DNA from: Phycisphaerales bacterium
Lineage (GTDB): Bacteria > Planctomycetota > Phycisphaerae > UBA1845 > Fen-1342
DNA: 64,000 nt
Assembly (NCBI GenBank): GCA_016716475.1
Contig: JADJWG010000001.1
Coordinates: forward strand, 1,550,001 to 1,614,000
Reading direction: 5' to 3'
Position numbers and translations under genes: made by a program. The notes under the pieces are model-generated. The model had not been told where the DNA came from. It was given only the letters and a program-made list of their open reading frames with translations, and searched no databases. Below are positions 26,664-34,800 of the stretch, one piece after another. Position 1 is the stretch's first letter. Each line of letters begins with the position of its first letter.

Positions 26664-29600
26664 ATGGGAACGATCACATCCGGTGTCGGGCTGGTAACCG
26701 GCATTGATTATCAGGCCATGGTCGAGCAACTCATTGCACTCGATGCCCGCCCGCGTGACCAGTTGCTCAAGCGCGTCGCGAACCTTGGGGCGCAACAAAC
26801 GGCCTTTCTCGACATTTCTGCGCGAGTGACCGCCCTGCTGAACCGGGTGGACACGCTGGGGCGCGCTGCAACCTTTCGCACGAACAAGACCACGTCATCC
26901 GCGCCGGCCCTGCTGACTGCCATCAGCAGCGCCACAACGGGACCAGGGTCGTATCAATTCATCCCGCGGGCGCTCGCCACGACACACCAGTTCGTGAGTC
27001 GCGGTTACAACAGTCGCACGGCGCCGCTGCCCAGCGGCACTTTCACGATCGAATCGGCACAGGCCCGGGTGAATTCGCACACGCGTCTGGATGAACTCAA
27101 CGGCCACACCGGGGTTCGCCGCGGCTCGTTCGAGCTCATCAACGGTCTCGGTGCCAAAGCCCAGATCAACCTGTCCGAAGCGGTCACATTGGGCGATGTG
27201 CTCTCGCAGATCAGTGCGGCCGGTCTGAACGTCACCGCGGAGGTGCTCGATGACCGTCTCGTGCTGACCGACCAGTCGGGAGGCAGCGGTCCCTTGCGCG
27301 TCGTTGAGCTCGCCGGGGGACGCACCGCCGCAGACCTGGGTTTTTCTCCAGGCACCAACACCAGCAGTTCCGGCCGACTCGAAGGCAGTGGTGTTTTCTA
27401 CCTTGCCGCAACGTCACCGCTCAGCGCGCTCAACGACGGCCTCGGCATCGCAAGCGGAAGCTTCGGCAACGACTTCCGCATTCTCAGCGGCGGTCAAACC
27501 CTGAACGTCGAGTTGTCCGCCACTCTCAGCAACAGCACGCGGCTTGGTCGGCTGAATCACGGGCAGGGGGTGCGCGACGGTACCATTCGGATCACGGCGC
27601 GTGACGGCACCACCGCCGAAGTGAACCTCACCGGCAAGCGCACGATCCATGAAGTGCGCACCGCCATCCAGGGGGCCTTCGGTGACGAGCGCATCAGTGT
27701 CACCGTTACGGGCAGTCGCCTGGTCGTCACGGACGACAGCGACATCAGCAATCTTCCCGCAGGCCAGGTCACTCCGCTCAAGATCGAGGACGTCACGGGC
27801 TTTGCCGCCCGCGACCTGGGTATCGCCGGAACCGCCACGAACAATCGCATCAGCGGATCGGATGTTCTGCACATGACCACGTTGGGGGACGTGCTTACCG
27901 CGATCAATTTCGCCACCGGCAACGAGGATGCACAGGGACAGCGGATCGTGACGGCCGGCTTGCGTCCCGACGGTCGCGGTCTGCAAATGGTCTCGGCGGA
28001 CAACAAACTGTCCATTGAAGTCACCGATGGCAGCGCTGCGGCCCGCGCGCTTCGCGACCTGGGTTTCGAGTCCGGCGATCATGACGGCACCGTGACAGGC
28101 AAGCGCCTGCTTGGCGGCCTCAACACCGTGCTGTTGCAGACTCTGCAAGGGGGCCGCGGCCTCGGCACCGGCACCATGACCATCACCGCCAACGGTCGTA
28201 CCGCCACGCTCGATTTCTCCGGCGCAGAAACACTGGCTGATGTGGTTCGAACGCTGAACGGCGCAACGGATGCCGACGGCCAGTTGCTGGGAATTGAAGC
28301 CGACTACAGCGGCACGGGCACACGGCTGGTGCTGCGAAACGCGACCAATGGTTCGCCCCTGACGGTCACAGGCGCGTTCGCTGAAGCGCTCGGGCTTGCC
28401 CAAAGCGGGTACCAGATCACCGGTGACAACCTGCAACGCAAGTACCTGTCCGAGAACACGAGTCTGAGTTCGCTCAATGGTGGGCGCGGAGTCAATCTCA
28501 GTCGCATCAAACTGACCGGATCAGACGGTGTGCCCGCGACCGTGGATCTGCGGAACGGCTCCATTCGCACGCTCGGCGACCTGATCGACCAGATCGAATC
28601 GGTTCACAACGGTCTCCGCGCCCGCATCAACGACACGGGCGACGGCCTGCTGATTGAAAGCCGCAACGGCGGACTCCTGCGCATCGAAGATGATGACGGT
28701 ACGGCGGCACGCGATCTGAACATACGTGGGACCTCGAACGAGGGTCACATCAATGGGGCGTTCGAGTTCCGCTTCACCGTCGGCGGCGGGGACACGCTCG
28801 AGTCGATCGCCGCACGCATCGGCACCGAGACCACACTCGCACGGGCGAGCGTTCTGAACGACGGCACCGGGTTTGCCCCCTACCGGATGTCGCTGACAGC
28901 GGCCGTGAGTGGCCTGGCGGGCAGTCTGCTGATCGATGATCCGAATGACGTCCTGGGCGTCACCATGCTGACCCAGGCCCAGGATGCCCGCGTGTTCTTC
29001 GGCGGCAACACCGGCACCGGCGTCCTGCTCACCAGTTCCACCAACACCTTCAACGACGTGGTGGACGGCTTGAGTCTCACCATACACAGTGTCGAGAACA
29101 CGCCTGTAACCGTGCAGATTGATCGTGACCAGTCCGGGCTGGTCAAGGCGGCGCAGGATCTTGTAAGCGATTATAACACGCTGATGCAGCGGGTGCGGGA
29201 CGCGGGGAAATTCGACGAAAAGAACCAGGCACTGGGCATCCTGCAGGGCAACAGCACACTGCGCATCATCGAGACACGGCTCTACAGCGCCTTTACCAGT
29301 CTGAAGTTCACCGGCGCTTCCTTCGAGCGCCTGCGTGATCTCGGAATCGAGGCCGACACCGGTAACAAGCTCAAGTTCAACGAGGAGAAATTCCGCAGCG
29401 CGCTCGAGCAGGACCCCGATGCCGTCGAGCGCTTCTTCACCGATGCCGACAAAGGTGTGTCCAAAATCCTGAACGAACGGCTCAAGCAGATCAACGACGA
29501 CAGCGGGCTTATCGGCCGCGAAACCGGCACCATGAAATCCCGCACGGAACTGCTCAATGAGCGCGTGACCGTTCTGAATGAGCGGCTCGAGCGCAAGCGG

Positions 29601-29723
29601 ACCCGGCTACTGCGGCAGTTTCAGGCCATGGAGTCGGCCCTGTCCTCGATGCAGAGCCAGCAGACGGCCCTCGCGAACCTCTCGCAGCTCCAGTTCAATA
29701 CGATGTCTTCGCAGCGCCGTTGA
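26664..29723 (+). CDS. fliD: Flagellar filament cap protein FliD (hook-associated protein 2), unusually long
   Basis: 1019 residues, against about 450-700 for typical FliD. The N-terminus (MGTITSGVGLVTGIDYQAMVEQLIALDARPRDQL) and C-terminus (NERLERKRTRLLRQFQAMESALSSMQSQQTALANL) are the conserved D0/D1 coiled-coil ends that form the cap at the filament tip and promote flagellin folding. The centre is expanded by at least four copies of the flagellin hook IN motif (LDELNGHTGVRRGSF, LGRLNHGQGVRDGTI, LQGGRGLGTGTM, LSSLNGGRGVNLSRI), near residues 140, 295, 490 and 600. GGAGGA precedes the start. fliS follows 64 bases downstream. Confidence 0.93.
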   Translation: MGTITSGVGLVTGIDYQAMVEQLIALDARPRDQLLKRVANLGAQQTAFLDISARVTALLNRVDTLGRAATFRTNKTTSSAPALLTAISSATTGPGSYQFIPRALATTHQFVSRGYNSRTAPLPSGTFTIESAQARVNSHTRLDELNGHTGVRRGSFELINGLGAKAQINLSEAVTLGDVLSQISAAGLNVTAEVLDDRLVLTDQSGGSGPLRVVELAGGRTAADLGFSPGTNTSSSGRLEGSGVFYLAATSPLSALNDGLGIASGSFGNDFRILSGGQTLNVELSATLSNSTRLGRLNHGQGVRDGTIRITARDGTTAEVNLTGKRTIHEVRTAIQGAFGDERISVTVTGSRLVVTDDSDISNLPAGQVTPLKIEDVTGFAARDLGIAGTATNNRISGSDVLHMTTLGDVLTAINFATGNEDAQGQRIVTAGLRPDGRGLQMVSADNKLSIEVTDGSAAARALRDLGFESGDHDGTVTGKRLLGGLNTVLLQTLQGGRGLGTGTMTITANGRTATLDFSGAETLADVVRTLNGATDADGQLLGIEADYSGTGTRLVLRNATNGSPLTVTGAFAEALGLAQSGYQITGDNLQRKYLSENTSLSSLNGGRGVNLSRIKLTGSDGVPATVDLRNGSIRTLGDLIDQIESVHNGLRARINDTGDGLLIESRNGGLLRIEDDDGTAARDLNIRGTSNEGHINGAFEFRFTVGGGDTLESIAARIGTETTLARASVLNDGTGFAPYRMSLTAAVSGLAGSLLIDDPNDVLGVTMLTQAQDARVFFGGNTGTGVLLTSSTNTFNDVVDGLSLTIHSVENTPVTVQIDRDQSGLVKAAQDLVSDYNTLMQRVRDAGKFDEKNQALGILQGNSTLRIIETRLYSAFTSLKFTGASFERLRDLGIEADTGNKLKFNEEKFRSALEQDPDAVERFFTDADKGVSKILNERLKQINDDSGLIGRETGTMKSRTELLNERVTVLNERLERKRTRLLRQFQAMESALSSMQSQQTALANLSQLQFNTMSSQRR

Positions 29724-29787
29724 GAAGGCGGTGTCGGAGCCGCGCGCTGCGCTAAGCCGACACCGGCAAGCGGACGATACAGCGGGT

Positions 29788-30366
29788 ATGAGCTACTCGA
29801 ACGCCTCACAACAATATCTCAAGAACGCGGTGCTTACCGCGACGCCCGAGCAGCTCCAACTGATGCTGTACGACGGCGCCATCCGCTTCGCCACGCGCGG
29901 CCAGGAAGCCCTCGCCGCCAAGGATCGCACCGCGGCCTTCAACGCACTCGAGCGGGCCCAGCGCATCATGCTGGAGCTCGCCAACGGTATTCGGCGCGAC
30001 GCGAACCCCGATCTCGCGGACCGCATGGCAGCCGTCTACAACTTTGTTTATCGCCGCCTCGTCGATGCGAATCTCAACCAGGATGCGGCGACCGTCACAG
30101 AAGCCCTTCAGATTCTGCGCTACGAACGCGAGACCTGGTTGATGCTGATGGAGCGACTGCAACAGCAGGCCGGCGCCGCCAAGGCCGCGGTCGTCGCCGC
30201 CGCCACGCAACGCAGCCCCGAACCGGAGCCCGCCAACCCCTCCGGCTTCGTGCCGGACACACGCCCGAGCACGAACCATCCCGCGGCCGGTTATGCCGGC
30301 CACAAACGCCCCACCTTCTATCCGGGCACTTCCCCGCATTCTGCCGGCTTCTCGACCGAGGGGTGA
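29788..30366 (+). CDS. fliS: Flagellar export chaperone FliS
   Basis: 192 residues from ATG 29788 (the frame is open further upstream but inside fliD). MSYSNASQQYLKNAVLTATPEQLQLMLYDGAIRF is the canonical FliS N-terminus; FliS binds flagellin C-termini in the cytoplasm and prevents early assembly. Residues 1-125 are the helical bundle; the last 65 residues are Pro/Ala-rich and longer than in the usual 130-residue protein. The 3' end overlaps the convergent FAD oxidoreductase gene by 49 bases, and that tail is the part encoded by the overlap. Confidence 0.93.
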   Translation: MSYSNASQQYLKNAVLTATPEQLQLMLYDGAIRFATRGQEALAAKDRTAAFNALERAQRIMLELANGIRRDANPDLADRMAAVYNFVYRRLVDANLNQDAATVTEALQILRYERETWLMLMERLQQQAGAAKAAVVAAATQRSPEPEPANPSGFVPDTRPSTNHPAAGYAGHKRPTFYPGTSPHSAGFSTEG

Positions 30367-31751
30367 GTCGCGAGCAGCCGTTGGGCCAGCTCGGCCGCTG
30401 CCATTCGCAACTCCGGTACCGCCGTGTGCTCCCAGTAGTCTCCCTTGCGCATCGGTCCCACCACGAATACCCGACCCTCACCACCTGGGGAGTTGCTCCA
30501 CAGTTCCCCGTCGGATGCGGTGCGCACACCCAAACCCAATGGATCGGCCTCCGCCCATCCGCGCGCCAGCAAATTCTTCCACAGTGGCTCCTCGTAGCGC
30601 TGCACGTCAGATTCCGGGCCGGTGCAATTCACGACCCTGGCCACACGCCACTCATCCATGTGCGCTTGCCCGCGTGGCTGTACACTTACAACGAGACCGT
30701 CGGCATCGGGACGCGCCGTTATGATCCTGCCTGCGACCACCCGCAAACGCCTCGTTGCACACAGTACCGCAATGGCAGCTACAACCTCTGTCGGGGCGCG
30801 GTGACGATGCACATCCCAATATGGCCGGACATGTCGCAAGAACCGACTTCGCTCAGCCATGGGTAGCGACTGCCAAAGCGGCGCGGTGTGCGGCCGCAAC
30901 GCGGCAATGACGTCCCGCCAGCCGACACCGCGTTCCGCAGACCGTCGCACCGTACTCCTGACCGCCCGCAGGAGCGCAAGTGCCGTCCGCCGGGCCTGGA
31001 GCACTTCCGGAATGGGCGGCACTGTGTCCGCATGCGGGCTTGGATCGTGGGGTTGGGGTAGGAGCCCGTGGCGCGATACAGCCACCAGTGGCCCATGGTG
31101 GCCCCGCGCCTCCAGATCCAGCACCGCATCCAACATGGTGAGACCTGTTCCGACCAGCAGTAGTGGTGCATCGGCGGACAATCCATCCGAGGCGTTGGAC
31201 ACCCAGGGATCACGCACGTAGCGTTCGGGAGAGAGTGTGCTTGCGCCCGGCCACGGCTCCCGCGGGGGATTGTTCCCGGTGGCAAGAACGACGCGATCTA
31301 CTGTGATTAACGTGTTTGAATCCAGTCGAACGTTCATCTCACCGGTGGCACTCGTAGGGAAGATGTCTTGCACACGCGCGGCAACGCGTTCGACCACCCG
31401 GCCGCCGTACCGCCCGAGCAACTCGGCCAGATACTCCCCATACAGCGCCCGGGATGCGTAGGTGTGCGCGGTGAGCGTCGCCTGGCGCTGCTGCGCCCAG
31501 CGCACGAAATCATCGGGCGCATCCGGCCATGCACTCATCCTCCCCGCCGGCACATTAAGCAGGTGGCGATCGCACTTGGTGCCGTACGCGACGCCTTGAC
31601 CCCACCGTCCGCTCGCATCGATTAGGAACACACGCAGGGGTAGCGCGCTGCCGGCCTGCCGTGCAAGCTGGACGGCGGTCAACGTACCGGAGAACCCGGC
31701 GCCTACAATCGCAATTCGCAAAGCCAATGCCTCATGCCTCCCGCACGGCAC
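30318..31751 (-). CDS. FAD/NAD(P)-binding oxidoreductase (NAD_binding_9 type)
   Basis: 477 residues. Starts with a dinucleotide-binding motif IAIVGAGFSGTL and the family feature GRWGQGVAYGT...HLLNVPAGRMSAWP; a second Rossmann motif LLLVGTGLTMLDAVLDL lies near residue 200. This is the uncharacterised HI0933/YdhS-like family of flavoproteins that occurs beside cysteine dioxygenase genes. Its start overlaps the end of the cysteine dioxygenase gene by 20 bases, so the two are translationally coupled, and both are divergent from the sigma-54 activator. A role in sulfur amino acid oxidation is inferred from context. The 3' end overlaps fliS in antisense by 49 bases. Confidence 0.82.
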   Translation of the reverse strand: MPCGRHEALALRIAIVGAGFSGTLTAVQLARQAGSALPLRVFLIDASGRWGQGVAYGTKCDRHLLNVPAGRMSAWPDAPDDFVRWAQQRQATLTAHTYASRALYGEYLAELLGRYGGRVVERVAARVQDIFPTSATGEMNVRLDSNTLITVDRVVLATGNNPPREPWPGASTLSPERYVRDPWVSNASDGLSADAPLLLVGTGLTMLDAVLDLEARGHHGPLVAVSRHGLLPQPHDPSPHADTVPPIPEVLQARRTALALLRAVRSTVRRSAERGVGWRDVIAALRPHTAPLWQSLPMAERSRFLRHVRPYWDVHRHRAPTEVVAAIAVLCATRRLRVVAGRIITARPDADGLVVSVQPRGQAHMDEWRVARVVNCTGPESDVQRYEEPLWKNLLARGWAEADPLGLGVRTASDGELWSNSPGGEGRVFVVGPMRKGDYWEHTAVPELRMAAAELAQRLLATHPSVEKPAECGEVPG

Positions 31752-32529
31752 GGAGGCGGCTCGACGGCATGGGAATCACCCTTGCGCGCCTCGGCGGAGA
31801 ATCGATCTCATCGACCTCCGTCGCCGACACCGGCACGATCTGCTCGCGCGGGTAAATTTGCATGCCGCTGAGCGGAGGAGAGTACACATGCAGCGTGACC
31901 AGGGGCCGCGCCGGTCGAGACCAATTGGCAACCAGGTGAATGTCGTCGTCAGATGAACTGACGACCGACCCGGCCGGCAGGCGTTGATACGTGGCTGCCC
32001 GCAACGGACCACCGGGTGGGCCCCCGAAACATACTTCCGTGGCCTCACCGGTGAGCACAGCCACCGCGCCGCTGGAGCCACGATGATCGTGAACCGGGCT
32101 GTGCTGTCCAGGCCGCCAGCAAAGTAGCAACGCCTCATAGTGAGGACGACGACGCAGCAGGTTTCGACGATACGTGCGCGACCCAAACCGCAGCCACGGC
32201 CGCATTTCCAATAGGTCGGGTCGTACCGAGCGAAGCAGGGCGGCCAGAACCTCCGCCTCGACCCGACCTTCCACAGCGTCCAACTCGGCCAGCAGGTCAG
32301 CCACTCCCCGCCGCGTGGCCGGCGCTGCCGTGGCGGCCCCGTACCGCAACCACTCGCTCTTTCCTTCCCACTCCGAAGAGCCCATGCCACCACCGATGGC
32401 TGCAAAGTGGCTGATCTCGTCGCAGTACCTGGCCAGTGGCATCGTCGGCAGCGCGTGCTCCCCGGATTGTCGCGGGTTATGCCGCACTCGATTTGAAACT
32501 GAGTTTTTCATGAGGCGCAGGACTTGCAT
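31732..32529 (-). CDS. cdo: Cysteine dioxygenase family (cupin) protein
   Basis: 265 residues. The core YEALLLCWRPGQHSPVHDHRGSSGAVAVLTGE has the HxH iron ligands of type I cysteine dioxygenase, with the third His in DDDIHLVANWS and the substrate-binding Arg in the preceding YRRNLLRRRPH. The enzyme oxidises cysteine to cysteinesulfinate with O2. The N-terminal about 60 residues are not conserved; ATG 32511 or an internal start is possible and neither upstream start has a good Shine-Dalgarno. It is divergent from the sigma-54 activator across 135 bases that contain sigma-54-like promoters on both strands. Confidence 0.85.
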   Translation of the reverse strand: MQVLRLMKNSVSNRVRHNPRQSGEHALPTMPLARYCDEISHFAAIGGGMGSSEWEGKSEWLRYGAATAAPATRRGVADLLAELDAVEGRVEAEVLAALLRSVRPDLLEMRPWLRFGSRTYRRNLLRRRPHYEALLLCWRPGQHSPVHDHRGSSGAVAVLTGEATEVCFGGPPGGPLRAATYQRLPAGSVVSSSDDDIHLVANWSRPARPLVTLHVYSPPLSGMQIYPREQIVPVSATEVDEIDSPPRRARVIPMPSSRLRAVREA

Positions 32530-32554
32530 GGATCATACCAGGAGTAGTCCGTTG

Positions 32555-32570
32555 GCTTTGATTTCTCCAA
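32555..32570 (-). promoter_or_regulatory. Weak sigma-54-like -24/-12 site toward cysteine dioxygenase
   Basis: Read on the minus strand: TTGG, then exactly 10 bases between the GG and the GC of AAGC, the obligatory GG-N10-GC spacing. Only the invariant dinucleotides fit; the -12 element is AAGC instead of TTGC. A transcript would start about 14 bases before ATG 32529. Weak by itself but suggestive because of the adjacent activator. Confidence 0.3.
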
Positions 32571-32614
32571 CACTTGAATGCACAACAGGTTACAAACAGA
32601 ACCCGCGGTTTGTT

Positions 32615-32630
32615 TTGGCAATGACCTTGC
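32615..32630 (+). promoter_or_regulatory. Sigma-54 promoter of the activator gene
   Basis: TTGGCAATGACCTTGC matches the -24/-12 consensus TTGGCACG-N4-TTGC at 14 of 16 counted positions, with TTGGCA and TTGC exact and the spacing exact. Transcription would begin near 32642, about 23 bases before the ATG of the sigma-54 activator, implying that the activator gene is itself RpoN-dependent. Confidence 0.7.
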
Positions 32631-32664
32631 AGACAGCCGACCCATATGATAGAAAATCCGTGAT

Positions 32665-34257
32665 ATGACACAGAATAACTTGGATAGCACTCTGCTGTTG
32701 GCAGTGTGGCGCGAAGCGTGTCGGCACTCCGAGGTGCATGTGTGCACCGCACAGATTGTTCGCTTGCTTGCCGCCCAACTGCCGGTTGCACAACTCATTG
32801 TGCGGCGACTGAATCTGAGCCAATCCATCCTTGAGACCGTGGCAGCCGCGTCGATCCACACCGGCGCCATCCCCCCGGGCCGCACAGATCTTTCACCCGA
32901 GGACTTGCGACAATTTCTTGCCTGGTGTGGTTCCGAACCGGCAACGCGGAGCACCGCTGAGCTCCCCCAAGCTGTACGGCGCGTCAGCGCGCCCAGCATG
33001 AAAGGAGCTGTTCACATCGGAGCCCTGCGTGGCGCCGAGGGCCCAACCGGTGTTCTGATTTTTGTCGCGGATGCGGATCGCAATTTCAGCGCGCGTGACT
33101 TACCCCTGCTCGCAGCTTTGCTGGAGCCCTTCTCGGTAGCACTCGAAAATGATCGGCGCCTGCACGAAACCTCACAGTCTCGCGAGGTTGCCGAGGCAGA
33201 CCGCCGTACGTTGCTCGCGAAACTGGGTCGTAGCGATGTGGGCACGATCGTCATTGGTGAGGAAGCCGGCCTCCGCCCAGTGATGGAGCGTGTGCAGCTC
33301 GTCGCCCCATCCGACGTGCCGGTATTGCTGCTTGGTGAAACGGGCTCCGGAAAAGAAGTCATTGCCCGCGCCATTCACATGCGCTCGTGCCGCGCACACG
33401 GCCCCTTCATTCGCGTGAACTGCGGCGCCATCCCTCCGGAGCTGATCGACACTCAACTGTTCGGGCACGAGCGCGGCAGCTTCACGGGGGCCACCGACAC
33501 TCGTAAGGGATGGTTCGAACGGGCTGACGGCGGCACACTCTTCCTCGATGAGATCGGCGATCTTCCCCTGGCTGCCCAAGTGCGCTTGCTGCGCGTCCTG
33601 CAGGATGGCTACTTGGAGCGCGTTGGCGCCCAGCAGGTGATGCATGTGGATGTGCGGGTCGTGGGAGCGACTCACCGCGATCTTGCGGCCATGGTGCGGG
33701 CGGGGACCTTTCGGGAAGATCTCTGGTATCGAGTGGCCGTCCTGCCGATCCCGATTCCACCACTACGCGAGCGACCGGAGGATGTACCGGTACTTGCCCG
33801 CTACTTTGCAGAAAAAGCCGCTACGCGATTTGGGTTGCCACTCGCGCTGCCTACCGCCAGCGACATTCAGGAATTACTGGCGTATTCCTGGCCCGGCAAT
33901 GTACGTGAATTCGCCGCAGTAATCGATCGCGCTGCTCTGCTTGGAAACGGCCGCCGACTGGAAATCCGCACAGCGCTGGGCGCCGCCCCTGCCCCGCGCG
34001 GCGCGCCGCCCCCCGAACCTGACTACCATGCACCGGAGATCGGAACGTCGCTGCCAGCCCAACAGTCGGCCACCCACGGGGCTTCGCTCGATGGGCTCAT
34101 GCGTCGTCACATTGAGGAAGCCCTATGGGCTTGCCACGGACGCGTAGAAGGCCCTTTTGGAGCCGCCGCACGGCTCAGTATCAACCCGCACACGCTGCGA
34201 TCACGAATGCGAAAACTCGGCGTCGACTGGCGGAGCTTTCGCAAGACCGGCACTTGA
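32665..34257 (+). CDS. Sigma-54-dependent transcriptional activator with N-terminal GAF-like domain
   Basis: 530 residues. Residues about 10-175 form a GAF-like sensor region (GAVHIGALRGAEGPTGVLIFVADADRNFS). The AAA+ domain follows with Walker A GETGSGKE (about 223), the sigma-54 contact loop as GSFTGA (GAFTGA in most relatives), Walker B GGTLFLDEIGDLPL (about 290) and arginine finger region RPEDVPVLARYF. A Fis-type helix-turn-helix ends the protein (LDGLMRRHIEEALWACHGRVEGPFGAAARLSINPHTLRSRMRKLG). All parts needed for RpoN activation are present. The GAF domain suggests small-molecule or redox sensing. Divergent from cysteine dioxygenase and the FAD oxidoreductase, its likely targets; a sigma-54 promoter precedes its own gene. 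Confidence 0.92.
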   Translation: MTQNNLDSTLLLAVWREACRHSEVHVCTAQIVRLLAAQLPVAQLIVRRLNLSQSILETVAAASIHTGAIPPGRTDLSPEDLRQFLAWCGSEPATRSTAELPQAVRRVSAPSMKGAVHIGALRGAEGPTGVLIFVADADRNFSARDLPLLAALLEPFSVALENDRRLHETSQSREVAEADRRTLLAKLGRSDVGTIVIGEEAGLRPVMERVQLVAPSDVPVLLLGETGSGKEVIARAIHMRSCRAHGPFIRVNCGAIPPELIDTQLFGHERGSFTGATDTRKGWFERADGGTLFLDEIGDLPLAAQVRLLRVLQDGYLERVGAQQVMHVDVRVVGATHRDLAAMVRAGTFREDLWYRVAVLPIPIPPLRERPEDVPVLARYFAEKAATRFGLPLALPTASDIQELLAYSWPGNVREFAAVIDRAALLGNGRRLEIRTALGAAPAPRGAPPPEPDYHAPEIGTSLPAQQSATHGASLDGLMRRHIEEALWACHGRVEGPFGAAARLSINPHTLRSRMRKLGVDWRSFRKTGT

Positions 34258-34285
34258 GACCACACAGCGTGACCGGAAGCTATCT

Positions 34286-34392
34286 CAATCCCCCTCGTCG
34301 CTTCGAGCCGAGGTCCGGAGAGGGGTCTTCTTCATGTGAATCTCGACCCACCACCACCTCCTCCCTGTGAAAGCGGGGAGGTTGGGGGATTG
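34286..34392. repeat. Imperfect inverted repeat element with inner hairpin, between convergent genes
   Basis: CAATCCCCC at 34286-34294 and GGGGGATTG at 34384-34392 are exact reverse complements framing a 107-base stretch. Inside is a hairpin CCTCCC (34360-34365) / GGGAGG (34376-34381). It fills the gap between the convergent sigma-54 activator and YbjQ-like genes, so it may act as a bidirectional terminator; the long GC-pyrimidine pattern also resembles the 11404-11423 hairpin. Could be a small dispersed intergenic repeat. Confidence 0.45.
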
Positions 34393-34395
34393 CTG

Positions 34396-34716
34396 CTACT
34401 CGATCCGCACCGCCGTGCCACTCACGCTCACCATCAACATGCTGCCGTTGGCACCGATGGTCTCGTAATCCAGGTCGATACCCACCACACCATTCGCACC
34501 CAGTTCGGCCGCATACTCGCGCAGTTCCGCGAACGCGATCTCGCGGGCGTTGCGCAGCTCCGATTCATAAGCCGCTGCGCGGCCACCCACCACATCACGG
34601 ATCTGGGCGAAAAAATCCTTGAAAATGTTCGCACCCAGAATGGCCTCGCCCGTCACGATGCCGAAATAGGCCGTAATGCGGCGACCTTCGATCTGCGGGG
34701 TTGTCGTCAGGATCAT
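34396..34716 (-). CDS. YbjQ/UPF0145 (heavy-metal-binding domain) protein
   Basis: 106 residues from ATG 34716, which has AGGAG 10 bases upstream; the open frame is longer but the upstream part is not conserved. ITAYFGIVTGEAILGANIFKDFFAQIRDVVGGRAAAYE and GANGVVGIDLDYETIG are the YbjQ family signatures. The family forms pentameric rings and was named for putative metal binding; no function is established. It is the last minus-strand gene before the convergent gap, 85 bases downstream of metB. Confidence 0.9.
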   Translation of the reverse strand: MILTTTPQIEGRRITAYFGIVTGEAILGANIFKDFFAQIRDVVGGRAAAYESELRNAREIAFAELREYAAELGANGVVGIDLDYETIGANGSMLMVSVSGTAVRIE

Positions 34717-34800
34717 GTCCGGTTGCTCCTCGCACGGCACGCCGCATTCACCTCGCACGAGTTGGCACTGCGCACCGTCACACTGGGCCATTCTAACGTG

